Shown here piece by piece: positions 25,685 to 35,388 of a stretch of DNA of 64,000 nt (the first letter of the stretch is position 1; every line of letters starts with the position of its first letter). The DNA is from Sweltsa coloradensis (taxonomy: Eukaryota; Arthropoda; Insecta; Plecoptera; Chloroperlidae), in the NCBI GenBank assembly GCA_024449915.1, contig JAMZAV010000353.1:310001-374000 (forward strand). The letters run 5' to 3'. Made by a program: the position numbers and the translations under genes. The notes below the pieces were generated by a model. The model made no database searches. It saw nothing but the letters and a program-made list of their open reading frames with translations, and was not told the DNA's origin.

Positions 25685-27117
25685 ACATAACCTTACTGAT
25701 GCCGCTAGGGGCAGCAGCGTCGCCGGCGCATTAACCAATCTTACGTAGCTCTTCCAAGCTAAGATTTACAGGCGTCCAGGTCTTAACACATTGAGAATAT
25801 CATATTGAAGCGATAGGCTTTAATCTAAAATATTCTTTGAACTTTGAACGCTATCAACGAATAGACGAACATGTCAATGGCAGATTTCTTAGAATACGTA
25901 AATTGATAAACGCCGATGTATAAATGTCACGGTTGGCAACGGTAATACGGTGCGTTGAAATGTGTAAAAACATCAACAACCACGACTGTGCGGAGCAAAC
26001 TCAAGTCTGTAGGAACTGGTTTTCGCTCTTTCGTATTTCGAATTTTTATTTAGGATTTGTGGATTTGATCACATTGAGATTTTAAAAGAAAAAAATAGAA
26101 GTTTGTGTAAATAATGTCAAGGTTGGTGCACTTCGTAATGCTACTAGAGATGCTACATCTCGGCACACTTCAGTTAGTGGTTCTATATAAGTGGTTGGTA
26201 GCTAACGAGTATGAAGCTCAAGATGAGCTAGACCACTTAGCAAGATATGCGACCTACATGAAACTTTTATTACATTACCAACTTACTGGCGTCGAATACT
26301 TATTTGTAAAGTGCACCTCTAGGCTGCTTGCATGAGCCCCGATAAGAGTTCCCTGCTTCTGGCAATAACGGTTGAATCCAACAGCCAGACAACCTGTCCT
26401 GAAATAATGTTGATACGATGTTCGCCCTATGCGGCAACACCAACTTAATCACCAGAACTTTTTACAATAAGGAACATTACATTACTCGTTTATAGGATGG
26501 AATATTTACAAGAAGAATTACATGATTGTCAAATAACATTTAAAAAGTAAAATCCTGCAGACTAAACCCGAAATAAACACGGTAACCCCTGCATTGAAAG
26601 CCGGATCGAAGCCACGGGACAAACGAACACTGTAACTGTACATCAAAGTGAATCCCTAGATATGATATGTATCTATCAGGACTTTGGAAAATGTTCAACA
26701 AAATAAACTATTTGGTATCGACAAAGTGAAATAAGACAGGAAAATATTAGTAAAAAGAGCACAGGTCTTTGAATTTGGACCAAAGCTCTGCAATAGAAGC
26801 CCTCTTTGTACACTGATATACAAGGTACGATAGCAAATGAAGTTCAAGCGGGAGTTATTAACACTATCCTGCAGCCAGGCGGGAATTAATTGAACTATGC
26901 AGCGAATCTAGGTCAAACGAGACAATTAATATTGCACCTATAAGGCATTGATCAAAAGGATTCATATTTCACTTCTGCACGTTTAACCATAATAATCGAA
27001 TCCCGTTAGTGTAGTATAAAACTATATAAAATTAATTTATAACTTCATTATTTTCATTATTTTACTACTATTGAGGCTGTTCTTTGATTTAGAACGTGAT
27101 TGAATAGCAATTAAAAG
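25685..27117. other. Unrecognised, mostly unique sequence
   Basis: A GC-balanced, non-repetitive patch at 26800-26960 could be conserved non-coding DNA. The 73-codon frame at 26114-26335 has no recognisable domain, splice context or homologue that I know. Confidence 0.4.
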
Positions 27118-27834
27118 GATGAGCGTAGCGAAGAATCCATTCACTACACTGGAGAAAAAATCCGGAATGTTTTTTTTTTCTTTCTTTTTTTTGTGTCTGT
27201 TAACACGATTCCGGCTAAACCGATACTCCGATTGCGATGAAATTTTATGGAGGCCTTCGAAATCTCTGAACGAAGAACTGCCACGTTTTTGAGCGCAATC
27301 GAGAAATTTTTTCTTATAAAAAACGCAATTTTACGATTTTTTCGATTTTTAAAAAATTTCGTAGACTTATAACACCTACATGCTTTATTCTATTGTAATG
27401 ATTTTTTCACAGAACCTTAATTTTATGAATTTAGATATTCGTGTGAAATTTGAGCATAATCGAAAAATTATTTCTCATGAAAATCGTAATTTTACGGGTT
27501 TTTTCTTTTTTAAAACAATTCTTTGACTTATAACACCTACATGCTTTATCCTATTGTAATAATTTTTTCACAGAACCTTAATTTTATAAATTCATATATT
27601 TGTGTAAAATTTGTGCGCAATCGAATAATTATTTCTTATGAAAATTTCAATATTACGATTTTTCCTTTTTTTAAATTACAATTAATTAAAAAAATTTAAA
27701 AATTTAAGTTAATTTTCATTTAATATAATTTAATTTTAAAAAAAATCTTCAACTTAGTAATGATTTTTTCACATGAAGATTGCACCAATTACGCTCATCC
27801 AACAACGCGGCGGGACTTAAGCGTTTCCTAGTAA
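27118..27834 (-). mobile_element. TIR element F, copy 2 (inverted)
   Basis: This is the opposite orientation of 5993-7040. It opens with ggatgagcgtagcgaagaat and the aaaatccggaatgtttttt block. It contains three degenerate internal units (cacctacatgctttat, then acagaaccttaattttat). It closes with cgctcatccaacaacgcggc and gggacttaagcgtttcctag. It is shorter than copy 1 and has no transposase frame. Confidence 0.65.
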
Positions 27835-29831
27835 TTATATTACTATAAATATGCAAGCATAAACAATTATTAATTTGTGTTTATCCATACAACCATTACA
27901 TGTATGCATGAAATGTGTCTAATAAACTCATGGTTTGAACGGTTACAAGCTGAAACACATTGGTTATGGGATAACGTAGGACAACGTATCAAATAGTGAT
28001 CTAGATTTATTATGTAATTGCGAGTAGAATGAATTATTGTTGTTGGTCTTCTGTCGTTGAAGTTGGTTTGATAACTATATTATGTCTAGGTCTGTTTGTT
28101 GTTTACAAAATGACATGCCTGTGAAATAAACATGAATCAAATTTGAAAATATGATATTGAACCAACAGAGAACGGATTAATAATAACTTGGCTCGACAAC
28201 GGCCGATACAACAGATGGTGAATACCAGCGGTTCAAACCAACGGAAGGAACATTGTAATCGCAGAAATTCCTGCACCCCCATTCCGTCCAATTCCAAATG
28301 CGCCAACAATAATTCCTCAATCCCAGTTTCACCGTGCAATTGCAACTACGCAGCAATGCGAATTCCTTTCTGGATTCAACATACAATTATTTATGAACGA
28401 GTAACGAATGTTGTATTATACTACGTAGCAGCAGAATGACATGAATATATTGCTTGCGTTTATGTTTTGTGGAAATCGCAAAATACTATTGTATTTTCAA
28501 AGTTTTCCTTTCTAATTTTCCCTGCACAATTTTACAGAAGGGGCGATATGGACCGAACAAATGTCGTCTTTGGTTTAGTAGTTAGGTTGGTAGTGGATAG
28601 TGATCTATATGAAATAATATATAGAGTATACACACTTCCAACATCAATTATTTGGTTGAGGGGGTGTTTTCACTAACAGAGAATCAACACATAATCAACC
28701 CCGCCCTCATCCTCTTTAGTATTCTCTCTCATCGCGACACCAGCTCTCTTCACCTTTTCCTGTCCTCCCATCAACATATCCATTTCTTCAACCATCACAT
28801 AAAATAATATAGTTTATTGAATGAAAACATGCGGAATGAAACAGTAATAATCCCCTATAACCGCGATACCCTATAGCTGCCCCAGCACATACCTCGCATA
28901 ACATTCTGATAATTGTTGTTAGGGTTGTCTATGCACATAAATAAAAACAGTTTTTGTGGTTGAATTGCAACACAAAATTACTGATGCTCTAATTGGTTCA
29001 TTATATACATCAATAACAATGAAATTTCTACATTAAAATAGTAATAAAAGAGCATTCAAAGGTGTCAAAGCGCATAGTTTTACAAATAAAACTGTCAAAG
29101 TCAAACCTATCCTATAGAGAATATTACTTGTTTTAACCAGTCAGACTGTGTATTTTATTTGCTTCGATCATATCTGTCCTAGAAACAACAAAGCTATTGT
29201 ATACTTGTGATGTCTTTGTAGTTGATTTGTAAACAAACCAGACTTCAAACAGCATCCGTTTTGCTCTAGGCTAAGAAATATCACTACATATAGCTTCAGT
29301 TCGATCCATCATTGAGTATGTTTTATGTTGTGTTCTACACTCGACGGTTCTATCGTTCTATACATTCTCTGTGAATAGATCGGATTGTGCACGGTAGAGC
29401 TCGAGTACTTACATCTTATTCTTGCGACACTGTTAGATCGAGTGTTGAAGATGTGATCACGACGTCTGAGGATACTTAGGTCGAGATCGAAGCTTTCTAC
29501 AGCTTCAAAGAAAGAATGTTATTGCATTTGTTCCGATAACAAACATGTCTATGTCAACAGAAACCAATCCTAAAATAAAATTATGCTACACAAATCTAAA
29601 CTCACAAGCTATGATCCAACAATAGTACTTTCGATTAAAAGATCTACACCATCAAATAATCTATGACTTTTTAAGGTAGTACAGGACGAGAGAAACATAG
29701 TTATAATTGTGCGTAGGTGTTTGTGTAAATTGAGGTCAATATAACTAATTGTACTTGGATCGACCATGCAGTGTTACAATAAAGCATTACTGACCGTTAT
29801 TTTAGTGTGGTATAACATCTCGTGAATAAAC
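27835..29831. other. Unrecognised sequence with overlapping short frames
   Basis: At 28103-28439 overlapping frames on both strands coincide with a GC-balanced patch. The minus frame has an acidic/leucine-rich start (residues EELLLAHLELDGMGVQEFLR) that loosely recalls N-termini of PIF/Harbinger transposases. It breaks quickly and has no catalytic residues, so at most it is a remnant. Elsewhere nothing was recognised. Confidence 0.3.
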
Positions 29832-30010
29832 TAGGAAGCTTCGCAAAAACCTTTTTCAGTCGCGTTGATGGATGAGCATTTTTAAAAAAATATTTCTGTA
29901 CAATGGTTACTACGTTTTAGTAAAAGTGGGATCTCATTACTCTTTTAAGTTTCATTACAAAATTATTTTTGTTAAATGAGGTTAATTTTTATAAAGTAAT
30001 ATTCATGTGT
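29832..30010 (+). repeat. actagg-type element, 5' part, split by a SINE
   Basis: It begins aactaggaagcttcgcaaaa, then gtcgcgttgatggatgagc, almost as at 59161. It continues with tctcattactcttttaag and ttcattacaaaattattttt as at 1296-1346. The same family resumes on the far side of the SINE at 30442-30468 (atggtattactaattaacaa). The SINE therefore inserted into this older copy. Confidence 0.55.
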
Positions 30011-30440
30011 GTGTGGCTCGTTGGTCTTGTGGGTAGCGTATCTGCTTCCAATGCAGAAGGTCCAGGGGTCGATTCCCGCCCAATTCAGAAGTATTTAACT
30101 TCTGATCTGGATTTAAGTCCATCAGTTCTTGTCTCAGGAGTTTGTAAACGGTGACTTTGGAGCCGTCCTAGCAACGAAGCACATAATAAATTCAGAGTTG
30201 TTCTGAATCGGCCTTGTTTATTCTGGCGTTGGATCCGCGGGTGTTCGCACTGTCCATACCACTGATTGCATATTTCCTATTAAAAATATCGATCTTTGGT
30301 TGGTTATCGCTCACTCGTCGATTGCGTCGGGGCCTACAGGGGTGGCTTGGTCGCTTTGATTTACTGTCCCCCACTGAAAATCAGTTATATAACTGAGTGG
30401 GTAGACTCTAAATACAATTTATTTATTTATTTATTTATTG
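30011..30440 (+). mobile_element. SINE-A, full-length tRNA-derived copy
   Basis: The head at 30015-30080 looks like a decayed tRNA: ggctcgttggtcttgtggg at the 5' end (very like tRNA-Pro), an A-box-like tggtcttgtgg at 30022-30032, an anticodon-like stem-loop, and a B-box-like gggtcgattcc at 30066-30076. A body of about 330 bp follows. It ends with gaaaatcagttatataactg, agtgggtagactctaaatac and an ATTT tail. A second full copy lies on the minus strand at 60643-61068, with 3' fragments at many other places. Short frames on both strands inside it are by-products. Confidence 0.88.
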
Positions 30441-30470
30441 ATATGGTATTACTAATTAACAATAGAATGC

Positions 30471-30735
30471 ACTAGGAAAACGCCAGATCGTTGTTAGACG
30501 AGTGAGCGAATCATTGTTGAGTACCTGGGAACATTTGCATTTAAGTTTGGTAATTATATAGGAATAAATAATAGAGTTTTAAGGTTAGTTTGTATATAAG
30601 GGCGCGTCAACTGTAAGGCCATAAGCCTATGATAGGCTAGGGAGGCCTTAGGTAGGGGGAAGGAAAGAAATGTTACCGGGTACTCAACACATGGCTCACT
30701 CACTCGTCTAACAACGACTTTGGCGTTTTCCTAGT
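30471..30735 (+). mobile_element. MITE-C copy 1, 265 bp
   Basis: The terminal inverted repeats are actaggaaaacgccagatcg, then ttgttagacgagtgagcg, and the complement ending ggcgttttcctagt. The interior has cctatgataggctagggagg. The same orientation is found at 34159-34420 and the inverted orientation at 31120-31388. Target duplications are unclear because the ends sit in AT-rich flanks. Confidence 0.88.
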
Positions 30736-30779
30736 TATTTTTGGAATTAACATCATACTCCTAAAAATTATATCGTTTT

Positions 30780-31115
30780 GAAGTAGATTTCACCGTATTC
30801 TTAAAAAAAAAACAACATGCAAATAGAAAATGATGTGCTTTTGGTGGAGGTGCCGGGTAGAGCGAGAAAATTCGAAACTCCATAAGAATAGCATTGTTGG
30901 TGGAGGTGCCGGGTCCACCTTGATTTTTTCATATTTTCTACGTTACACATCCAGTTTTATTACGGGGGTTGGTATTATAAAGTTGTGGTATTTTTTAAAG
31001 TATTATAGCACGTGTGACGGTGAATTTATGAAGTGTATTTAAAATATGAAGGTCCGTACAGTATTATAAGCAACGAATAACATCTCAATACTAGTATTTG
31101 CTCTCACATATTTTT
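30780..31115 (+). repeat. Dispersed repeat B, copy 1 (about 330 bp)
   Basis: It aligns along its length with 49487-49810 in the same orientation. Shared blocks are atttcaccgtattctt, tgcttttggtggaggtgccg, gaaactccat, catccagttttattacgggg, tagcacgtgtgacgg and acagtattataagcaacgaa. It carries two copies of the GGTGGAGGTGCCGGGT motif 56 bases apart (30842 and 30898). A 70-codon frame (30830-31042) is not conserved as a frame between the copies. Confidence 0.85.
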
Positions 31116-31119
31116 GAAT

Positions 31120-31388
31120 ACTAGGTAAACGCCAAAGTCGTTGTTAGACGAGTGAGTGAGCCATGGGTTGAGTACCCGGTAACATTTTCTTTCTTCCCCC
31201 TACCTAAGACCTCCCTAGCCTATCATAGACTTATGGCCTTACAATTGACACACCCTTATACAAACTAAACTTGAAAACCCTATATCATTTTTACCAATAT
31301 AATTATAAAACTTAAATGCAAATGTTCCCGTGTACTCAACACACGCTCGCTCACTCGTCTAACAACGATTTAGTTGCGTTTTCCCAGT
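31120..31388 (-). mobile_element. MITE-C copy 2 (inverted), 269 bp
   Basis: The ends are actaggtaaacgccaaagtc and gttgcgttttcccagt, with tgttagacgagtgag subterminally. The interior is reversed relative to the copies at 30471 and 34159 (cctccctagcctatcatag). With copy 1 it brackets repeat B. Its right end is directly joined to a tRNA-like SINE. Confidence 0.85.
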
Positions 31389-31740
31389 CTAGTTTGCTAA
31401 GGCGCCCTTTCACCCGAAATATGGGAGACCTGGGTTCAATCGCCTGGTCGGGAAAGATTTTTTATTTCTGGATTGTAACTTTTAAAATTATTAAACATGT
31501 TTTGAAATACATATAACGCAGTTTAGTCTATCATCTGAGACAATACTATGGAAAATTTATCCAGTACGAAATTCGTGTAAAGATTGTAAGGTTTACTCAA
31601 TCTCCCAGCTATATTAATAAGGGGTACCTTGAGCGTGCAAGATTCGATACATTTTGGTCACTGCATTTTACAGCCAGACAAATAACAAACATTTTTTTAA
31701 TAACAATCCCATTGTCAAAAAAATAAAACTACATAACAGG
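31389..31740 (+). mobile_element. tRNA-like SINE-D, copy 1
   Basis: It starts with an A-box-like ctagtttgctaaggcgcc and a B-box-like gacctgggttcaatc, then a body shared with 33815-34158 on the other strand. Shared blocks are gggaaagattttttatttct, acatgttttgaaatacatat, aacgcagtttagtc, cagtacgaaatt and aaggtttactcaatct. Its head abuts the MITE-C end exactly as in the other copy, so the two probably spread or were duplicated together. Confidence 0.7.
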
Positions 31741-31999
31741 TATAACGTATCAAATACAAATCATTGGGCTTATCACGAAATGTATAAAATAAAGATATTG
31801 TTTGAATAACAGTGAAAAGTCTAATCATTTGTATAAAAAATACCATTTACTTTTACCAAATTACTTTTTTTAGCTCTAGAAATGTGTTGGTGGCCTCTAG
31901 TTATCGGATGGCGTAAAACCTCCACCCTTGCTAAGACGTGTAAATGTGTTCTTAGGTCCAGCTCACGTCCGCGACGCCTCTGAAGAGTCCCGCACTCAC
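31741..31999. other. Intron downstream of the Ras-like exon
   Basis: On the minus strand this follows the GTGAGTGC donor at 31999-31992. No acceptor followed by a recognisable second GTPase exon (switch I/II sequence) is seen here or further left in the window, so the next exon is either unrecognised or beyond the left edge. Confidence 0.45.
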
Positions 32000-32151
32000 C
32001 TGTATGATGGAGGTCTTCCCGACGGCGGCCGCTCCGAGGAACACGACCTTGACCAGGTCCATGGAGTCGGGACTCATTTCCGCTTCCGGCGTGGGGTCCC
32101 TCGTTGCGCGCGCACCAGACCGCCCGCTCTCCAGGAAGTCCAGGTCCAGTT
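32000..32151 (-). CDS. Ras-like small GTPase, P-loop exon (partial gene)
   Basis: This is a GTP-binding molecular switch of the Ras superfamily; only the exon with the first guanine-nucleotide motif is visible. The frame reads ELDLDFLES at its start, a 25-residue polar stretch, then MDLVKVVFLGAAAVGKTSII. GAAAVGKT is the G1/P-loop (GxxxxGKS/T) that binds the phosphates, and LVKVVFLG is the first beta strand. The 3' end is CAG followed by GTGAGTGC, a good donor, in phase 0 after the Q. The 5' end fits an acceptor (cttgcttccag before AACTGG), so I set the exon at 152 bases. The frame stays open upstream, and translation could alternatively start at the ATG at 32165-32167 or at the methionine before SPDS or DLVK. 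The remaining motifs (switch I, DxxG, NKxD, SAK) are not found in the window. From memory it most resembles the insect RASL10B-type proteins, which is inference. It is clearly more GC-rich than its surroundings. Confidence 0.8.
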
Positions 32152-32159
32152 CTGGAAGC

Positions 32160-32590
32160 AAGGTCATATCAGGGTCATACAGGGTGAGGTCACGGTTATG
32201 TCAGGGGTGAGTTCAAGGTCATGTCAAGATAAAGTCAAGGTCGTATCAGGTGAGATCAAGGATATATCAACGAAAGTCAATGTAATATCGAGGTGAGTTC
32301 AAGGTCATATAGGGTAAGGTTAAGGTCATAATAGGTTTAGTTCAAGGTCATACAGGGCGAGGTCACGGTTATGTCAAGGCTGAGTTCAAGGTCATGTCAG
32401 GGTTAGTTCAAGGTCATATCAGGTGAGTTCAATGACATATCGAGGTTCAAAGCCATACAGGGTGAGGTTAAGGTTATATCAGAAGTGAGTTCAAGGTCAT
32501 GTCAACGAAAGTCAAGGTAATATCAGGACGGGCTGAAGGTCATATTAGGAGGTCAAAGTCATATCAGGGTGAGCACGAAGTCATATCAGA
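32160..32590 (+). repeat. Degenerate minisatellite rich in AGGTCA
   Basis: Units of about 20 bases alternate tgagttcaaggtcatatcag-like strings with variants. Exact AGGTCA starts at 32161, 32187, 32216, 32302, 32323, 32345, 32360, 32389, 32411, 32494, 32537 and 32550, all in one orientation. Six of these are TCAAGGTCA (32213, 32299, 32342, 32386, 32408, 32491). AGGTCA is the nuclear-receptor half-site and TCAAGGTCA the extended form bound by FTZ-F1/ERR-type receptors (established knowledge). The array ends within 10 bases of the Ras-like exon. Whether any receptor binds is not known. Confidence 0.85.
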
Positions 32591-33529
32591 TTGATGAGTT
32601 CTTCATTATTAAGCATTGTCACTCAAACGTCTCTTAAATAGAAACAATAATACTCAAAACTCCCTCATTACTCCTCTACTTAAAAATTAGTTTGTGAATC
32701 GTTTGTTTGAAATCTTTTGGAAATTTAAATTAACATCGGGGCTTTTGATTACTCAAAGCGCCTCACAAATTAAGTGTACAAAATATATATTTATGTGAGC
32801 CCGCGTTCCCTCACCACCCGTTCCTCAATTCCCTACAACGAACAGCCTGTGTTGTTAAGACTAAACTCCGAATATTTGTAAGAAGAAAATGATAAATGGT
32901 CTTTGCCCAAATGCTATTGTTAGCTCCTGTCTGGCCCCTCCTTTCCTTTCTTTGTTTTTATTATGTTTCATTATTCTTCTTCCCTGGTTCTCATTATGTA
33001 TTTACTAATGAATTCAAACATATCTCTGAGGGTGAAACAAGTCCTTGGAATACAAGGAGGACGAACTAACAAGGGTGTTCTCACACAAGAGTGAACTTGT
33101 TTTATTTTTGCCACCCCACCGCGCACCCATCACTCGCCTGTGTCGTCCGAACCGAGGAATCGTTGCCAGACTGGCGCCAACATTTTATCTGTTATCCAAA
33201 ACAAACAATTCAACTAAAGTCGCTTCCGAGGTGGCCTGGTTAATGCTCGATCCATCAGAACATTATTTGTGTGATGTTTCTTTTTGTTGCTTATATCTTT
33301 TTTTGTACGTGGAACAGTATTCATTTACACAGCTGTAGCAAATATTATTGTCTATAAACGAATTAAAAATCAATTAGAGATAACTTTTTTTAACTTATTA
33401 ATCACTTAAAAATCGTTTTAATCATAAAGGCCTCATGATTTTGTTTCACGTTAACTGTGTAGAGTTTAGGAACATCTGAGATTTTAGTTGGCGAACGAAC
33501 GAACAAGGGTACAACTAGTTTCTTGATAA
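32591..33529. other. Unrecognised sequence
   Basis: Upstream side of the Ras-like exon. A GC-balanced patch at 33030-33260 has a 97-codon plus frame (33045-33338) with no recognisable domain. No clear exon of the GTPase was found. Confidence 0.4.
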
Positions 33530-33618
33530 ATATAACTAGTTAGACGAGTGAGCGCAGCGAACGTAGTCTACAACGCTACTCGATCGGTCCTTGGTCGTGA
33601 TTAATTCTGTTTGTTAAA

Positions 33619-33663
<45 letters not shown>

Positions 33664-33800
33664 GGGCTCATACGGCCGAACGGCCAAATAGACTGAGCTG
33701 AAATTTTAAACAGACATCCGTGACCAGGTAACTGAGAACTGCTAACAAAATGAGCACAATCTGTTGCGATTTAAACCTGCAAGAAATTAAAAACTGAAAA
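33530..33800 (+). repeat. Transposon-end-like block with (TCTG)11
   Basis: It starts taactagttagacgagtgag, then cgcagcgaacgtagtctac. The tagacgagtgagcg part equals the subterminal sequence of MITE-C. A (TCTG)11 run at 33620-33664 follows, then tcatacggccgaacggcc. It could be the far end of a longer element whose other end is the MITE-C copy ending at 34420 (about 890 bp in all, with SINE-D inside). That reading is inference. Confidence 0.5.
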
Positions 33801-33814
33801 ATACGTTGAAATGT

Positions 33815-34158
33815 ATAGGAATTATTTTAACGACAATGGTTTTCATTTTGAAATTATATTTTTTGTTTGTTATTTACCTGGCTGTGAAATGCCGTGTCCA
33901 AGGTTAATCGAATGTTGGACGTCAAGGGTACCCCCAAATTCCGCTCGTAGATTGAGTAAACCTTGCAATATTTTCACGTATTTCGTACTGGCTATGTTTT
34001 CCATATTATTGTCACAGATGATGGACTACACTGCGTTATATACATTTCAAAACATGTTAAATAATTTAAAAAATACAATCCAGAAATTTAAAAATCTTTC
34101 CCGACTATTGAACCCACGTCTCCCACATTTTGGCTATAAGGGCGCTTCAGCCAACTCG
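33815..34158 (-). mobile_element. tRNA-like SINE-D, copy 2 (inverted)
   Basis: This is the minus-strand counterpart of 31389-31740. On the minus strand its head reads gagttggctgaagcgccc, followed by gacgtgggttcaatag and the shared body. As in copy 1 the head abuts a MITE-C end. The 127-codon plus frame 33811-34194 runs antisense through this SINE and into MITE-C, so it is not a gene. Confidence 0.7.
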
Positions 34159-34420
34159 ACTAGGGAAACGCCAAAGTCGTTGTTAGACGAGTGAGCGAGT
34201 CATGTGTTGAGTACGCGGGAACATTTGCATTTAAGTTTGATTAAAATATTCGTATAAATAAAAGGGTGTTTAAGTTAAGGTCATAGTTTAGGCCATAATG
34301 CTCCACTGTAGCCTATGATAGGCTAGGGAGGCCTAAAGTCGGGGAAGAAAAGGAATGTAACCGGGTACTCAACACATGGCTCACTCACTCGTCTAACAAC
34401 GACTTTGGCGTTTCCCTAGT
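34159..34420 (+). mobile_element. MITE-C copy 3, 262 bp
   Basis: The ends actagggaaacgccaaagtc and ctttggcgtttccctagt are near-perfect inverted repeats of about 35 bases. The interior has cctatgataggctagggagg as in copy 1, in the same orientation. Confidence 0.9.
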
Positions 34421-35388
34421 TAGATAGTGAAGCTCTCCTACATAAGCACCACGTTATGCCCGTCCGTCTGTCCGTGCGTCAAGTTCACGATAAAAACCGA
34501 ACATGACTATCGATTGACATGCGATTTTTACTCTCGTTGCCATGCCCTTCACCAAGAATGATGTAGATGGTTTTGGCTCTCTTGGTGTCAATGGAGAAGG
34601 TCGATCATTTTTCTAAGTGGCATTTGTTTGTACTTAGCTCCACCAAAGATTTCAACGCATGACAACATTTTAATTGCGTGTTCGTTTTCGACATCTGTTG
34701 ATTAAGTAGCTTTGCTCCATATTTTTGGTGGTTCTTTACTCATGCTAGTTGATCTTAAATTGTATTAACCTGTAACGTAGTAGTGTAAACCAAAGCTATA
34801 GTAAACCACGCATAGATATATTTAAGTTATGTGCCTAGAACTCACTTCATATTTACCTTATGGTGATAACACACTACAAAATTATAATTAATGATAATTA
34901 TGACAATAACAGATATAAACCTGTCAGTTTATGTGAGCATTGTCCGGGGATGCTCTCCATTATTGTAAATCATGAATTCCATCCTCTACACTCCAGCTTA
35001 ACACACCCCACCCCCACCCCCGGTACTCAACGTCAAGCAACCACAACATAACAGTACTCAAACTATAGACTCAAAATTGATCCCAGACGTTGGACAAGTT
35101 TGTACCACATTCTGTAGTCAGGGAGGAATATCTAAACTTAAATGTAATTTACACAAGCAAGTTATATTGAGTTATTGTATTTTCTAGTTAACAAAGTTAA
35201 GATCGGTCGATCACTGTTGGGAACCTTAGATAATTAAATTACGCTGGGCGTTCTATTACATTAGGAAGTTGTAAGAGGAGGGTTTAGGATGAGCTGTAAA
35301 CTAACGGAAGCTAAGAGGGAGGTGATAATATATCAGGTCAGGGGAAAACAAACTGTTGACTAGGGAAGCGTTTGAGCATTTTCTTTTC
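34421..35388. other. Unrecognised sequence; transposon-like start
   Basis: 34455-34510 (gcccgtccgtctgtccgtgc, then aaccgaacatgac) resembles 44176-44225 (ttctgtccgtctttccgtca, then gaaccgtacatgac), so both are remnants of one family. The rest is not recognised. A C-rich run lies at 35006-35024. Confidence 0.45.

Noticed and set aside
28103..28439. PIF/Harbinger transposase fragment
   Set aside because: Only a loose likeness of one short acidic stretch; no catalytic motif, no TIRs found around it.
30015..30080. Functional tRNA gene
   Set aside because: The acceptor stem does not close and the sequence continues into a SINE body with a second copy at 61 kb.
32160..32590. CRISPR-like or coding repeat
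   Set aside because: Units vary in length and sequence with no spacer pattern, and stops occur in the frames; it is a minisatellite.
33811..34194. 127-codon plus frame, the longest in the window
   Set aside because: It lies antisense across a tRNA-like SINE and the end of MITE-C; no domain or splice context.
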